Below are positions 42,659-52,500 of a stretch of DNA of 64,000 nucleotides, in pieces. This DNA is from Nitratireductor aquimarinus. GTDB taxonomy: Bacteria > Pseudomonadota > Alphaproteobacteria > Rhizobiales > Rhizobiaceae. The stretch is taken from NCBI RefSeq assembly GCF_017255295.1, contig NZ_JAFKDE010000004.1, forward strand, positions 124,001 through 188,000, in the 5' to 3' direction. How positions within the stretch are numbered: the first letter of the stretch is position 1; every line of letters begins with the position of its first letter. Below the pieces are notes generated by a model, which made no database searches, was not told the DNA's origin, and saw only the letters and a list, made by a program, of their open reading frames with translations. A program made the translations under genes and the position numbers.

Positions 42659-44920
42659 ATGCGAACTACCATATCCAAGCGTCTTGCCATTGCCTCGCTG
42701 ACCGCATCGGCACTGGCCCTGAGCGCAGGCGCGGCGTTTGCCGATTACACGCTCAACATTCTCCATATGAACGACTGGCACAGCCGCATCGAGCCAATCA
42801 ACAAATACGATTCCACCTGCTCGGCTGAAGACGATGCCGAGGGCAAGTGCTTCGGCGGCGCTGCCCGCCTCGTCACCGCCGTGGCCGAAGCGCGTCAGGC
42901 GCTGGGCGGTGAAAACGTCCTGCTGCTCAACGCCGGCGACAATTTCCAGGGATCGCTCTTCTACACCACCTACAAGGGCGCGGCCGAAGCCGAGTTCCTG
43001 AACCTCATGAAGACCGACGCCATGGTCGTCGGCAACCATGAGTTCGACGACGGCGAAGACGGTCTGGCGACCTTCCTTGACAAGGTCGAGTTCCCCGTGC
43101 TCGGCTCCAACGTCAAGGCCAGGGAAGCTTCCGCACTGGGCGACCGGGTGAAAGAATATCTCCTGCTCGATGTGGGCGGCGAGACAATCGCCATCGTCGG
43201 CGCGGTCGCCAATGACACGGCCGAGCTTTCCTCGCCCGGCGAGAACGTCTCCATCATCGAGGATGTGGCCGGCATCACCGCTGCCGTTGAAGCCGCCACC
43301 GCCGAGGGCGCAAACAAGGTCATCGCACTCACCCATGTGGGCTACCCGCGCGACCTCGAAGCCATCGCGAAGATCCCCGGCGTCGACGTGGTTGTCGGTG
43401 GCCATTCCAACACGCTGCTCTCCAACGCCATCGAGGGCGCCGAAGGCCCCTACCCGACCATGGTCGACAATCCCGACGGCCATCAGGTGCCCGTCGTGCA
43501 GGCCGGCTCCTATTCCAAATATCTCGGCGAACTCAAGCTCACCTTCAACGATGACGGCGTGGTCACCGCCGCCACCGGCGACGTCAAGCTGATCGATGCT
43601 TCCGTCGACAAGGACGAGGCGGTCGTCGCCCGCGTGCTGGAGCTGGGCGGTCCCATTGAGGAGCTGAAGAACAAGATCGTCGCCGAAACGGCAGCCCCGG
43701 TGGATGGCAGCCGCGAGACCTGCCGCGCCGGTGAGTGCGAGATGGGCAATCTCGTGACCGACGCCATGGTCGCGCGCACCGCCGATCAGGGTGTCCAGTT
43801 CGCCATCACCAATGGCGGCGGGCTGCGCGCCTCCATCGATGGCGGCGAAGTCACCATGGGCGAGGTGCTGGGCGTGCTGCCGTTCCAGAACACGCTCGCC
43901 ACCTTCCAGATCAAGGGCGAAGATGTCGTTGCCTCGCTTGAAAGCGGCGTGAGCCAGATCGAGGACGGCGCCGGGCGTTTCCCGCAGGTCTCCGGCCTGC
44001 GCTTCAGCTTCGACCCGTCCGTCGCCCCCGGCGAAGGCCGCATCCAGTCCGTCGAAGTGAAGGATGGCGACGGCTGGACCGCAATCGACCCGGACGCCAC
44101 CTACACGGTCGCCTCCAACAACTTCACGCGCAATGGCGGTGACGGCTACAAGCTCTTCGCCTTGAACGCCCAGAACGCCTATGACTACGGTCCGGGCCTC
44201 GAGCAGGTTCTCGCCGATTATCTGGCCGCCAACAGCCCCTACAAACCGTCTCTGGATGGCCGCATCACCAAGGTCGCCGCATCGACGATGGACAAGGCCG
44301 GCGAGACGATGGAAAAGGCCGCCGACGACGCCAAGACCATGGCTGAGGGCGTTGCCGAGAAGGCAAAGGAAGCCGTCGAAGGCGCTGTCGCAGGCGCAAA
44401 GGAGATGGCGGAGAAGGCCGCCGGTGAAGCCGACGCTGCCATGAAGAAGATGACCGAGGGCACAGAAAAGGCCACGGAAGACGCAGGCAACGCCGTCGAA
44501 AAAGCGGCCGATGATGCAGCCTCCATGGCCAAAACGGCAGCCGACAAGGCCGCAGAAGCCGCCGAGAGCGCAACCGAAAGCGCGAAGAAGATGGCGGACG
44601 ACGCCGGCGAAGCCATGGAGAAGACCGCCGATGATGCGGCCTCTGCAACCGAAGGCGCAGCCGTCAAGGTCGAAGAGGTTGCCGAAAACGCAGCCGAAGC
44701 CACCGGGGAGATGGCCAGCAAGACTGCGGAAGACGCGGAAAAGATGATGGATGGTGACAAGAACACCTACACCATCGCCCGCGGCGACACGCTGTGGGAG
44801 ATCGCCCGCGCGCAGTATGGCGACGCCACCAAATGGCGCGACATTGCCGATGCAAACCCGCAGATGGATCCCGGCCGGCTCAAAGTGGGCATGGTCATCA
44901 CCCTGCCTGCGGCCAACTAA
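42659..44920 (+). CDS. UshA-like 5'-nucleotidase fused to an amphipathic helical repeat and LysM domain
   Basis: A 753-residue exported protein. Signal peptide ~1-28; metallophosphoesterase domain ~29-320 with NILHMNDWHSRIEP, LLNAGDNFQGS, VVGNHEFDDG and VVVGGHSNTLL; 5'-nucleotidase C-terminal domain ~340-530 with NLVTDAMVARTAD, ITNGGGLRASIDGGEVTMGE and the substrate loop FTRNGGDGYKLF. Residues ~542-699 are a low-complexity Ala/Lys/Glu/Asp/Met helix (MEKAADDAKTMAEGVAEKAK and onward), resembling apolipoprotein- or LEA-type repeats. The C-terminal ~50 residues are a LysM (YTIARGDTLWEIARAQYGD). Presumably it hydrolyses extracellular nucleotides while held to peptidoglycan. A GGGAGAAG site precedes the ATG. 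Confidence 0.9.
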   Translation: MRTTISKRLAIASLTASALALSAGAAFADYTLNILHMNDWHSRIEPINKYDSTCSAEDDAEGKCFGGAARLVTAVAEARQALGGENVLLLNAGDNFQGSLFYTTYKGAAEAEFLNLMKTDAMVVGNHEFDDGEDGLATFLDKVEFPVLGSNVKAREASALGDRVKEYLLLDVGGETIAIVGAVANDTAELSSPGENVSIIEDVAGITAAVEAATAEGANKVIALTHVGYPRDLEAIAKIPGVDVVVGGHSNTLLSNAIEGAEGPYPTMVDNPDGHQVPVVQAGSYSKYLGELKLTFNDDGVVTAATGDVKLIDASVDKDEAVVARVLELGGPIEELKNKIVAETAAPVDGSRETCRAGECEMGNLVTDAMVARTADQGVQFAITNGGGLRASIDGGEVTMGEVLGVLPFQNTLATFQIKGEDVVASLESGVSQIEDGAGRFPQVSGLRFSFDPSVAPGEGRIQSVEVKDGDGWTAIDPDATYTVASNNFTRNGGDGYKLFALNAQNAYDYGPGLEQVLADYLAANSPYKPSLDGRITKVAASTMDKAGETMEKAADDAKTMAEGVAEKAKEAVEGAVAGAKEMAEKAAGEADAAMKKMTEGTEKATEDAGNAVEKAADDAASMAKTAADKAAEAAESATESAKKMADDAGEAMEKTADDAASATEGAAVKVEEVAENAAEATGEMASKTAEDAEKMMDGDKNTYTIARGDTLWEIARAQYGDATKWRDIADANPQMDPGRLKVGMVITLPAAN

Positions 44921-44936
44921 CCGCATGAACCCCCTG

Positions 44937-44964
44937 AAAGCCCCGCCAATTGGCGGGGCTTTTT
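44937..44964. terminator. Rho-independent terminator after the 5'-nucleotidase gene
   Basis: AAAGCCCCGCCA-AT-TGGCGGGGCTTTTTC, a long GC stem with A- and T-flanks, lies 17 bp after the stop. Confidence 0.92.
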
Positions 44965-45047
44965 CATTTTTTCGCCCCTGCGGCCACGCGCTGCATTGAA
45001 AACCCGCCCGGCTTCGCTAGCTTCCCCTGCATGATCGGAGCCAAAGC

Positions 45048-46112
45048 ATGAATCTCCCCACCACTATCGACCGTTCCGCCGCAAAGGCGGTCGGCCCCCT
45101 GCCAGCAGACCACCCGCCGGTGCGCATCGGCAAGGTTGGCGTTCTGCTCGTCAATCTCGGCACGCCTGACGGCACGGATTACGCCCCCATGCGGCGCTAT
45201 CTGAAGGAATTCCTGTCGGATCGCCGCGTCATCGAATGGCCAAGAGCCATCTGGTATCCGATCCTTCACGGCATCGTGCTCAACACGCGGCCCAAGAAGT
45301 CCGGTGCGGCCTACGCGGAAATCTGGAACCACGAGCGTAACGAATCGCCCCTGCGCACCTTCACCCGCGCCCAGGGCGAAAAGCTCGCCGGGGCCCTGTC
45401 GGAGCATGAGCATGTCGTCGTCGACTGGGCCATGCGCTACGGCCAGCCCTCAATCGAGACGGTCACGAAGAGCATGATGGAACGCGGCTGCGACCGCATC
45501 GTCATGTTCCCGCTCTATCCGCAATACTCCGCCACCACCACGGCGACGGTGAACGACAAGTTCTTCGAAGCGCTCATGAAGATGCGCTTTCAGCCGGCCA
45601 TCCGCACCGTGCCCTCCTATCAGGACGAGCCGGTCTATATCGAAGCGCTGGCCCGCTCCATCGAAACGCATCTGGCGAGCCTCGACTTCGAGCCGGAAGT
45701 CGTCATCGCCTCCTATCACGGCATCCCGCAGAGCTATTTCCAGCGCGGCGATCCCTATCACTGCCATTGCCAGAAAACCTCGCGCCTTCTGCGCGAGCGC
45801 CTCGGCTGGGACGAGAAGAAGCTGATGACCTGCTTTCAGTCCCGCTTCGGCCCCGAAGAATGGCTCCAGCCCTACACCGACAAGACGGTCGAGAAGCTCG
45901 CGAAGGAAGGCGTCAAATCCATCGCCGTCTTCAATCCCGGCTTCGTGTCCGACTGTCTGGAGACGCTGGAAGAAATCGCCGGCGAGGCCGGAGAAATCTT
46001 CCACGAGGCCGGCGGCACGAACTTCACGCACATCCCCTGCCTCAACGACACCGAAGAAGGCATGGCTGTCATTGAAACGCTGGTGCGGCGCGAGCTGGCA
46101 GGCTGGGTATAA
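45048..46112 (+). CDS. hemH: Ferrochelatase HemH
   Basis: HemH (354 aa) inserts Fe2+ into protoporphyrin IX, the last step of heme synthesis. Motifs: KVGVLLVNLGTPDGTDYAPM at the N-terminus, VVDWAMRYGQPSIET, MFPLYPQYSATTTATVND, and the catalytic histidine region VVIASYHGIPQSYFQRGDPY followed by HCHCQKTSRLL. C-terminal NPGFVSDCLETLEEIAGEAG and FTHIPCLNDTEEGM may carry Fe-S ligands as in other proteobacterial enzymes. GGAG precedes the ATG. It is monocistronic. Confidence 0.96.
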   Translation: MNLPTTIDRSAAKAVGPLPADHPPVRIGKVGVLLVNLGTPDGTDYAPMRRYLKEFLSDRRVIEWPRAIWYPILHGIVLNTRPKKSGAAYAEIWNHERNESPLRTFTRAQGEKLAGALSEHEHVVVDWAMRYGQPSIETVTKSMMERGCDRIVMFPLYPQYSATTTATVNDKFFEALMKMRFQPAIRTVPSYQDEPVYIEALARSIETHLASLDFEPEVVIASYHGIPQSYFQRGDPYHCHCQKTSRLLRERLGWDEKKLMTCFQSRFGPEEWLQPYTDKTVEKLAKEGVKSIAVFNPGFVSDCLETLEEIAGEAGEIFHEAGGTNFTHIPCLNDTEEGMAVIETLVRRELAGWV

Positions 46113-46313
46113 ACCCGGCCTCGCCATCCACGCGTCACATTTGGCGCAACATATGCGCGGCGTATTCCGCCCGCAGAGCATGCATGCCCGACAATTTGAG
46201 CCGTTGGGTTATGGTTTTGCCTGCGGTTAAGGTCTTCACAAAGCGGGTTACAACCTTACAGTGCGCCACGCGATTCAATACAAGCCCCTCCGGGGCGGTT
46301 TCAGGAGCCGATA

Positions 46314-47273
46314 ATGCCCTTCTCCGGTTTTGACATACTCATCCCCGTCCTGGTGGTCCTCGTTGTCCTGCTGCTTTTTGCAGGCATCAAGACGGTGCCG
46401 CAGGGCTTCAACTTCACGGTGGAGCGGTTCGGGCGCTACACGAAAACCCTCACCCCCGGCCTCAACATCATTGTCCCGTTCATCGACCGCGTTGGCGCGA
46501 AGATGAACATGATGGAGCAGGTGCTTGACGTCCCCACCCAGGAAGTCATCACCCGCGACAACGCCATCGTCGCCGTCGATGGCGTCGCCTTCTATCAGGT
46601 GCTCACCGCCGCCGAGGCCGCCTATCAGGTGTCCGGACTGGAAAACGCCATCCTCAACCTGACCATGACGAACATACGCTCCGTCATGGGCTCGATGGAT
46701 CTGGATGAGCTCCTGTCCAACCGCGACGCGATCAACGAAAAACTTCTGCGCATTGTCGATGACGCCGCAAGCCCGTGGGGCATCAAGATGACCCGCGTCG
46801 AGATCAAGGACATCAACCCGCCGGCAAATCTGGTGGAGTCGATGGCCCGCCAGATGATGGCCGAGCGCAACAAGCGCGCGCAGATCCTCGAGGCAGAAGG
46901 TCTGAAGCAGGCTGAAATTCTCGAAGCCGAAGGCCGCAAGGAAGCCGCCTTCCGCGATGCCGAGGCCCGCGAGCGCGCCGCCGAGGCAGAAGCCCGGGCA
47001 ACGCAGGTCGTGTCCGACGCCATCGCCGCCGGCGACGTGCATGCGGTGAACTACTTCGTGGCCCAGAAATACACCGACGCGCTGGCGACCATCGGTTCGT
47101 CCAACAACAACAAGGTGGTTCTGATGCCGCTCGAAGCCTCCTCGCTGATCGGCTCTCTCGGCGGCATCGGCGCCATCGCCCGCGAAGTCTTCAGCGATGG
47201 CAACACGGCCCCCGCCCCGAAGAACCGGGCCTCCTCAGCCCGCCCGCCGCGTACGGGTCCCGCACAGGAATAG
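46314..47273 (+). CDS. SPFH/band 7 (stomatin-like, QmcA-type) membrane protein
   Basis: A 319-residue stomatin-like scaffold protein. One N-terminal membrane helix ([20 protein letters not shown]) is followed by the SPFH domain ([60 protein letters not shown]) and a coiled-coil with [20 protein letters not shown]. Such proteins oligomerise in detergent-resistant membrane zones and influence proteases and respiratory enzymes. The NfeD-like partner starts 5 bp after the stop, the classical SPFH-NfeD pairing. A short CCCC-TCC-GGGG hairpin lies just before the ribosome site. Confidence 0.93.
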   Translation: MPFSGFDILIPVLVVLVVLLLFAGIKTVPQGFNFTVERFGRYTKTLTPGLNIIVPFIDRVGAKMNMMEQVLDVPTQEVITRDNAIVAVDGVAFYQVLTAAEAAYQVSGLENAILNLTMTNIRSVMGSMDLDELLSNRDAINEKLLRIVDDAASPWGIKMTRVEIKDINPPANLVESMARQMMAERNKRAQILEAEGLKQAEILEAEGRKEAAFRDAEARERAAEAEARATQVVSDAIAAGDVHAVNYFVAQKYTDALATIGSSNNNKVVLMPLEASSLIGSLGGIGAIAREVFSDGNTAPAPKNRASSARPPRTGPAQE

Positions 47274-47277
47274 CCTC

Positions 47278-47739
47278 ATGATCGAGCATGTCGTCGCTGA
47301 ACTCGGCCCCTGGAACTGGATGCTGCTTGGCTTTGTGCTGCTGGCGGCGGAAATCCTGGCGCCCGGCGTTTTCCTTCTGTGGATCGGCATCGCCGCAATC
47401 CTGACCGGAACGCTGTCGCTCCAGTTATGGGATGCGGCGATGTGGACCTGGCACGTGCAGGTTCTCGTCTTCCTGGCGCTGTCCCTGCTCTCGGCCTATG
47501 GCGGCAAGCGTTTCATGGATTCGCGCAGAAACGAGGAGACGGATCAGCCGCTCCTCAACCGCCGCACCGAGCAGCTTGTCGGCCGCACGGCAACGCTCGA
47601 ACAGGCCATCGAAAACGGCTTTGGCCGCGTCCGGCTCGATGACACGGTATGGCGTGTCGCCGGCCCGGACCTCCCGGCCGGCACGCGCGTGAAGATCGCA
47701 GCGGTGGACGGCTCCACATTGCGCGTCGAGGCAGTCTGA
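47278..47739 (+). CDS. NfeD family protein
   Basis: A 153-residue short NfeD (no protease domain). Two or three membrane helices (WMLLGFVLLAAEILAPGVFL; IGIAAILTGTLSLQL; VQVLVFLALSLLSAYGGKRF) are followed by an OB-fold domain (LVGRTATLEQAIENGFGRVR, then VWRVAGPDLPAGTRVKI). It partners with the SPFH protein encoded directly upstream. AGGA lies 7 nt before the ATG at 47278. A terminator follows. Confidence 0.92.
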   Translation: MIEHVVAELGPWNWMLLGFVLLAAEILAPGVFLLWIGIAAILTGTLSLQLWDAAMWTWHVQVLVFLALSLLSAYGGKRFMDSRRNEETDQPLLNRRTEQLVGRTATLEQAIENGFGRVRLDDTVWRVAGPDLPAGTRVKIAAVDGSTLRVEAV

Positions 47740-47744
47740 ATCAC

Positions 47745-47783
47745 AAAAAGCCCCGGAGCCGATGGCGTCCGGGGCTTCTTTTT
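47745..47783 (+). terminator. Rho-independent terminator after the SPFH-NfeD operon
   Basis: AGCCCCGGA / TCCGGGGCT stem with a 10-nt loop, flanked by AAAAA on the left and TCTTTTT on the right. Confidence 0.88.
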
Positions 47784-47842
47784 ATCTGCCATCAAGAACG
47801 CCTCTGCCACCGCCTGTTTCACAACAGGCAGCGCTCCGGCCA

Positions 47843-48472
47843 TCATGATCGGGACAGGAGCAGCCTGAGACCGGCATAGCCAAAGACCAGAGCCAACACG
47901 CCTTCGATCCACTTGCTGAACTTCTGGTAGGCCCGCCCCAGAACGCCGGTGGAGAAAAGTAACGCGTAGCCAACATTCACCGTCAGGCCCAGAATGGCGC
48001 ATCCCACGATGATCGTGAGCAGAGTGTATGACGGTGCATCCGGCCTCAGCCCAAGCGCCATGATCGCGACCCAGCCAAGAACGGCTTTGGGGTTGGACAG
48101 GTGCAAAAGCACCCCTCTGCGATAGAACATCACCTTCCTTGCCGGCGCCATTGGCTTCAACTGTCCGGCCTTGGCCGTCAGTGCCGACCTGGCGGACTTC
48201 CAGGCCAGAAAAAGAAGATAGAGACCACCGGCGACCTTGATGAAAAAGACCGCTTCAGCATAGGCGGTCAGCACCGTCGCAACACCGGTCGCGGCCAAAA
48301 CGGCCCAGAACATGCTTCCCGTCACCACCCCGAGCGCCAGAAGGACCGCGCTTTCGCGGCCCTGCTTCATGGCAACGCCCATTATCGCCATGGTGCTGGG
48401 GCCGGGGCTGGCAATCACAACGAGATAAGCGGCGAAGACGACCAGAAGATGCTGAACGTGTTCTGCAAGCAT
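47843..48472 (-). CDS. LysE family translocator
   Basis: A 209-residue six-helix exporter of the LysE/RhtB family. It opens LLVVFAAYLVVIASPGPSTM with the conserved P-G-P, then AIMGVAMKQGRESAVLLALG. Later segments are GGLYLLFLAWKSARSAL, LLHLSNPKAVLGWVAIMALG and GYALLFSTGVLGRAYQKFSK. Substrates are usually amino acids or related metabolites; none can be named. AAGGAG lies 6 nt before the ATG. It is monocistronic, convergent with nfeD. Confidence 0.92.
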   Translation of the reverse strand: MLAEHVQHLLVVFAAYLVVIASPGPSTMAIMGVAMKQGRESAVLLALGVVTGSMFWAVLAATGVATVLTAYAEAVFFIKVAGGLYLLFLAWKSARSALTAKAGQLKPMAPARKVMFYRRGVLLHLSNPKAVLGWVAIMALGLRPDAPSYTLLTIIVGCAILGLTVNVGYALLFSTGVLGRAYQKFSKWIEGVLALVFGYAGLRLLLSRS

Positions 48473-48664
48473 CGGAACTCCTTCACATTGTGAGGCCTAC
48501 TGGGGCCGAACAGTGGACGCTTGAGCGAAGCCGGTCTCATTCGGCCAATATGACACGCGATGGGTTCGCCCCCAATTGCAGAATTGTACCCCTTGGCATC
48601 ATCCCCGCTGGCGGCACACAGCCCTGAAACAAGCAAACCGGTCAATCCTGCAAACCCTGCAGCC

Positions 48665-48696
48665 AAACAAAAAACGCCCCGTTTGAAACGGGGCGC
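48665..48696 (-). terminator. Rho-independent terminator of kdsD
   Basis: On the minus strand, a CGCCCCGTTT / AAACGGGGCG stem 42 nt after the stop is followed by TTTTTTGTTTG. Confidence 0.9.
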
Positions 48697-48736
48697 CTGT
48701 CAATTTCACATGGTCCTGAATCACAGCCTGTCAGAT

Positions 48737-49732
48737 TCAGGCAGCGCCAATCCGCAGCAGGTCGTGCAGATGCACCACGCCGCAGGGCTTGCCGCCCTCC
48801 ACCACCATCAGCGTGGTGATCGACGAGGAATTGACGATCTGCAGCGCGCTTTCGGCCAGCGTTTCCGGCCCAATCGTCTTCGGATCGCGGGTCATCACCT
48901 GATCCACCGTCATCGCCAGAAGCTCGCTGTCGATGTGGCGGCGCAGATCGCCGTCGGTGATGATGCCGATCAGTGCGCCATCGCCGTCGGTGATGCCGAC
49001 GCAGCCAAAGCCCTTCTGGGTCATTTCCAGAATGGCCTCGCGCATCAGCGCACCGCTTTTCGCCAGCGGAAGCTCCGCGCCCGAATGCATGATCTGGCGC
49101 ACCTGCGTCAGCTTTGCGCCCAGCTGCCCGCCGGGATGGAAGGTGCGGAAATGGTCAGCCGTAAAGCCGCGCGCCTCCAGAAGCGCCACGGCCAGCGCAT
49201 CGCCGATCACCAGCTGCAGCACGGTCGAGGTGGTGGGAGCGAGCCCATGCGGGCAGGCTTCGGGAGCCCGGGGCAGACCGAGCACCACCGTTGCTTCCTT
49301 CGCCAGCGCCGAAGCCTTGCCGGCGGTGATTGCGATGATCGGAATGGCGAAGCGACGCGCATAGGCGATGATGCCATGCAGCTCGGTCGTCTCGCCGGAC
49401 CACGACATGGCAAGGATGACATCGTCGCTGCCGATCATGCCGAGATCGCCATGATTGGCTTCGGCGGGATGCACGAAGAATGCCGGCGTTCCCGTGGAAG
49501 CCATGGTTGCGGCAATCTTGGAACCGATATGCCCGCTCTTGCCCACGCCGGTAACGATCAGGCGGCCCCTGATCCCGGCAACGGTGCGCACCGCTTCGGC
49601 AAAGGGTTCGGCAAGCCCGTTGTCGAGGGCTTCGGCCAGTTCTTTAAGTCCGGCGCGTTCGGTTTCAAGCGTGCGAACAGCAGAAGCGATAACGCTTTGC
49701 TGGTCCAGGTTCATGGAAGAGTTTTTCAGCAT
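48737..49732 (-). CDS. kdsD: Arabinose-5-phosphate isomerase KdsD/KpsF
   Basis: A 331-residue isomerase converting ribulose-5-phosphate to arabinose-5-phosphate, the first step toward Kdo for lipopolysaccharide. The SIS domain has IVTGVGKSGHIGSKIAATMA, PAFFVHPAEANHGDLGMI and AMSWSGETTELHGIIAYAR; a CBS pair follows (VRQIMHSGAELPLAKSGALM; IGIITDGDLRRHID; VDQVMTRDPKTIGPETLAES). The ATG at 49732 (MLKNSSMNLDQQ) is chosen by resemblance to relatives; 49714 is possible. It is divergent from an outer-membrane protein gene. Confidence 0.93.
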   Translation of the reverse strand: MLKNSSMNLDQQSVIASAVRTLETERAGLKELAEALDNGLAEPFAEAVRTVAGIRGRLIVTGVGKSGHIGSKIAATMASTGTPAFFVHPAEANHGDLGMIGSDDVILAMSWSGETTELHGIIAYARRFAIPIIAITAGKASALAKEATVVLGLPRAPEACPHGLAPTTSTVLQLVIGDALAVALLEARGFTADHFRTFHPGGQLGAKLTQVRQIMHSGAELPLAKSGALMREAILEMTQKGFGCVGITDGDGALIGIITDGDLRRHIDSELLAMTVDQVMTRDPKTIGPETLAESALQIVNSSSITTLMVVEGGKPCGVVHLHDLLRIGAA

Positions 49733-49887
49733 GGCATTGCCATTACCGCCTTGATGCCGCGCTGTCCATTCAGTTTGTCCATTGTGCCCGCCCCAGTCGT
49801 AGACGTCCGCACACAAGGTTTTGTTAACCACGATGATTTACTGCTGGGTAAGTACAATTGTGGCGCGTCTTTATAGTCTGGATCTGA

Positions 49888-51516
49888 ATGTCTTCTCCCG
49901 GTTTCAGAGTGGGTTGGAATACGCGCATATGGCGCAGATCCACTGCGCTGGGTCTCAGTCTTTCAGCATGTGTCTACGGCGTCGCTACGGCGCAGGAAGT
50001 CAGTGGTCTGCGCGGGCTCGTTTCCGAAACAGACATCACCTCTTCCATACAGAGTGGCGCTGGTGCGGAAACGGGCCTGCCCGCCCCGCGCTATGAACCC
50101 GTAACGCCGAGCCCCTCGGGCGATCCGGCTTCTGCGGAAGCGCCAGCCGAAACCAGCAACAGCCGTTCCAGCCGCACACCATCGACCGCCATCGCGCGCG
50201 AGCGCGCCCGCGAGGCGCGCAACGTTCCCGCGCAGGCCGGCCAGACGCCGCTTGACGGTGTCGTCACCAATGGCATTCCCGAAGGCGATCTGGACGAGAC
50301 CGACGGCGTCGACCGGGCTGACAGCACGGACGCCCTCAACCCCCGCGTCGGCGCCATCGAGAGCAATTTTCAGGCTTCGGAAGAAAATCCCTATGCACCG
50401 CTCGGCCTGCGCGTCGGCACGTTCACCGTCACCCCAACGCTCGAACAGGGCGTAACCTGGACCACGAATGCCGATTCCAGCCCCGGCAGCGGCGAGGCGG
50501 CGATCTCGGAGACCACGCTCAGGCTCAACGCCGTGTCCGACTGGTCGCGCCACGCAGCCACCATCGACGCTTACGGCATCTACCGCAAATCCGTTTCGGG
50601 CGAAGCGGTCTCGGACATCGAAGGCGGCATCGATGGCGCGCTGCGTTTCGATCTGGCGGGCGACTATACGGCGCTTGCAAGCCTTGGTTACACGGTCAGC
50701 CCGGAATCCGCCTCCTCCCCCGTCGTCATCGTCGGGGTCGAAGACCGGCCAATCCGGCACATCATCGACGGCAGCCTCGGGCTCTCCAAGGATCTCGGCA
50801 AGCTGCGGCTGAGCGCCACCGGCTCGCTGACGCGCGAGCATTATGGCGACGCCACGCTCATCGATGGCAGCACGCTTTCGCAGAAAGAGCGCAACTCGAC
50901 GCTGGCCACGCTGCGCCTGCGCACCGGCTATGCCATCTCGCCAGCCCTTGCCCCCTTCATCGAAGGCGAGATCGGTCGTCGCTTCTACGATGAAGAGAGA
51001 GACAGCGCCGGCTATGAGCGTTCGGCCACACGCTTCGCAGCCCGCGCCGGCGTCATGGTCGACATTGAAGAAAAACTGTCGGGCGAAGCCTCCATCGGCT
51101 GGGTCGCAGAAGACATCGACGACGACCGCCTCAACACGGTTTCAGGGCTTGCACTTGCCGCCGCGCTCAACTGGTCGCCGCAGCGCGGCACCGATGTGCG
51201 CCTCGACGCCTCGACCACGATTGAAGGCACCACCGATCCCGGTGACAGCGGCTCGATTCTTCACTCGGGAACTCTTCGGGTGGAACGCCAGATCCGCGCC
51301 AATCTGACGGCCGAAGCCGCCGCCGGACTTTCCTGGCGCGACTATGAAAATGGCGGGCACGACCTGACCATGAACGGCGAAGCCGGCATGACCTGGTGGC
51401 TCAACCGCACACTCGGTCTCACCGGTCGGGCGCGTTACGAGAAACGCACCAGCAGCGTTCCCAGCCGGGAGTATGACGCAAGCAGCGTGTTCCTGGGCGT
51501 GCGCATGCAGCGCTAG
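49888..51516 (+). CDS. Outer-membrane beta-barrel protein (BBP2-like)
   Basis: A 542-residue exported protein. A signal-like segment (STALGLSLSACVYGVATAQ) is followed by ~120 residues of disordered Pro/Ser/Ala sequence, then ~360 residues of alternating amphipathic strands (LRVGTFTVTPTLEQGVTWTT; ATIDAYGIYRKSVSGEAVSD; LTAEAAAGLSWRDYENGGHD), ending in the aromatic-rich SVFLGVRMQR. This matches the outer-membrane barrel family often linked to polysaccharide genes in alphaproteobacteria. The ATG lacks a strong ribosome site. It lies between kdsD and galU, both sugar-precursor genes. Confidence 0.82.
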   Translation: MSSPGFRVGWNTRIWRRSTALGLSLSACVYGVATAQEVSGLRGLVSETDITSSIQSGAGAETGLPAPRYEPVTPSPSGDPASAEAPAETSNSRSSRTPSTAIARERAREARNVPAQAGQTPLDGVVTNGIPEGDLDETDGVDRADSTDALNPRVGAIESNFQASEENPYAPLGLRVGTFTVTPTLEQGVTWTTNADSSPGSGEAAISETTLRLNAVSDWSRHAATIDAYGIYRKSVSGEAVSDIEGGIDGALRFDLAGDYTALASLGYTVSPESASSPVVIVGVEDRPIRHIIDGSLGLSKDLGKLRLSATGSLTREHYGDATLIDGSTLSQKERNSTLATLRLRTGYAISPALAPFIEGEIGRRFYDEERDSAGYERSATRFAARAGVMVDIEEKLSGEASIGWVAEDIDDDRLNTVSGLALAAALNWSPQRGTDVRLDASTTIEGTTDPGDSGSILHSGTLRVERQIRANLTAEAAAGLSWRDYENGGHDLTMNGEAGMTWWLNRTLGLTGRARYEKRTSSVPSREYDASSVFLGVRMQR

Positions 51517-51583
51517 ACCGTTGCGCGACCTGGAAAATCAGTTTGTTAGGAATTCGGTGCGGAATTTCCGCAAAAAAGACGAA

Positions 51584-51617
51584 ACGCCGCCATTTCGGAG
51601 AAAATGGCGGCGTTTTT
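51584..51617. terminator. Bidirectional terminator between outer-membrane protein gene and galU
   Basis: CGCCGCCATTT-CGGAGA-AAATGGCGGCG followed by TTTTT; an A-rich left flank lets it also serve the convergent galU. Confidence 0.9.
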
Positions 51618-51627
51618 CGAAATTGCG

Positions 51628-52500
51628 TCAGACGCGGCCGGAGGCCTCCACGACGCGCAGCACATGCTCGCGCAGATCGGGGCGTTCCAGCGCGAAAGCG
51701 AGGTTCGCTTCCACGAAACCTTCCGGCGAACCGCAGTCAAATGTGCGGCCCGTGAAGGGGAAACCGTGGAAGGGCTGATTCTTCAGAAGCTTCAGCATGG
51801 CGTCGGTCAACTGGATCTCGCCACCCGCGCCGCGTTCCTGCTCGGCGAGAAGGTCAAAGATCTCCGGTCGCAGGATGTAACGGCCATTGATGTAGAAGTT
51901 CGACGGCGCATCCTCGGGCTTCGGCTTCTCCACCATGGCGTTGATTTCGAACCCGCCGGCAACCGTATCGCCGCGACCGACGATGCCGTATTTGTGGGTC
52001 TGCGAGGGCTCGCACTCTTCGACGGAGACAACGTTTCCGTCCGTCTTTTCAAAGAGTTCCACCATCTGCGACAGGCAGCCCCTGGGCGACTGCATGATCA
52101 TGTCGGGCAGAAGAAGCGCGAAGGGCTCATTGCCCACCAGTTCGCGCGCGCACCAGACGGCGTGGCCAAGGCCCAGCGGCTCCTGCTGACGGGTGAAGCT
52201 GGTCTGGCCGGGCAGCGGCTGCATGCTGTGCAGGCGGTCGAGAACCTCGTTCTTGCCGCGCCGCTCCAGTGTGTCGTACAATTCGACCTGAATGTCGAAG
52301 TGATCTTCAATGACCGCCTTGTTGCGCCCGGTCACGAAAATGAAGTGCTCAATGCCGGCTTCGCGGGCCTCATCGACGACATACTGGATCACGGGCTTAT
52401 CGACGACAGTCAGCATTTCCTTGGGGATTGCCTTGGTGGCCGGAAGAAAACGCGTTCCCAGACCAGCGACAGGAAATACCGCTTTGCGAAGTTTCGTCAT
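51628..52500 (-). CDS. galU: UTP--glucose-1-phosphate uridylyltransferase GalU (ExoN type)
   Basis: A 290-residue nucleotidyltransferase forming UDP-glucose for exopolysaccharide, LPS and glucans. The N-terminal nucleotide loop is [20 protein letters not shown], followed by [20 protein letters not shown]. Also seen are [46 protein letters not shown] and [14 protein letters not shown]. The length is standard. The ATG at 52500 is preceded by GGGGAT. An upstream extension of the frame is unlike the family and rejected. Confidence 0.95.
   Translation of the reverse strand: MTKLRKAVFPVAGLGTRFLPATKAIPKEMLTVVDKPVIQYVVDEAREAGIEHFIFVTGRNKAVIEDHFDIQVELYDTLERRGKNEVLDRLHSMQPLPGQTSFTRQQEPLGLGHAVWCARELVGNEPFALLLPDMIMQSPRGCLSQMVELFEKTDGNVVSVEECEPSQTHKYGIVGRGDTVAGGFEINAMVEKPKPEDAPSNFYINGRYILRPEIFDLLAEQERGAGGEIQLTDAMLKLLKNQPFHGFPFTGRTFDCGSPEGFVEANLAFALERPDLREHVLRVVEASGRV

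Noticed and set aside
42623-44926. A 767-codon open frame on the minus strand across the 5'-nucleotidase gene
   Set aside because: Antisense shadow. Its low-complexity Gly/Leu/Phe/His composition mirrors the coding strand repeats.
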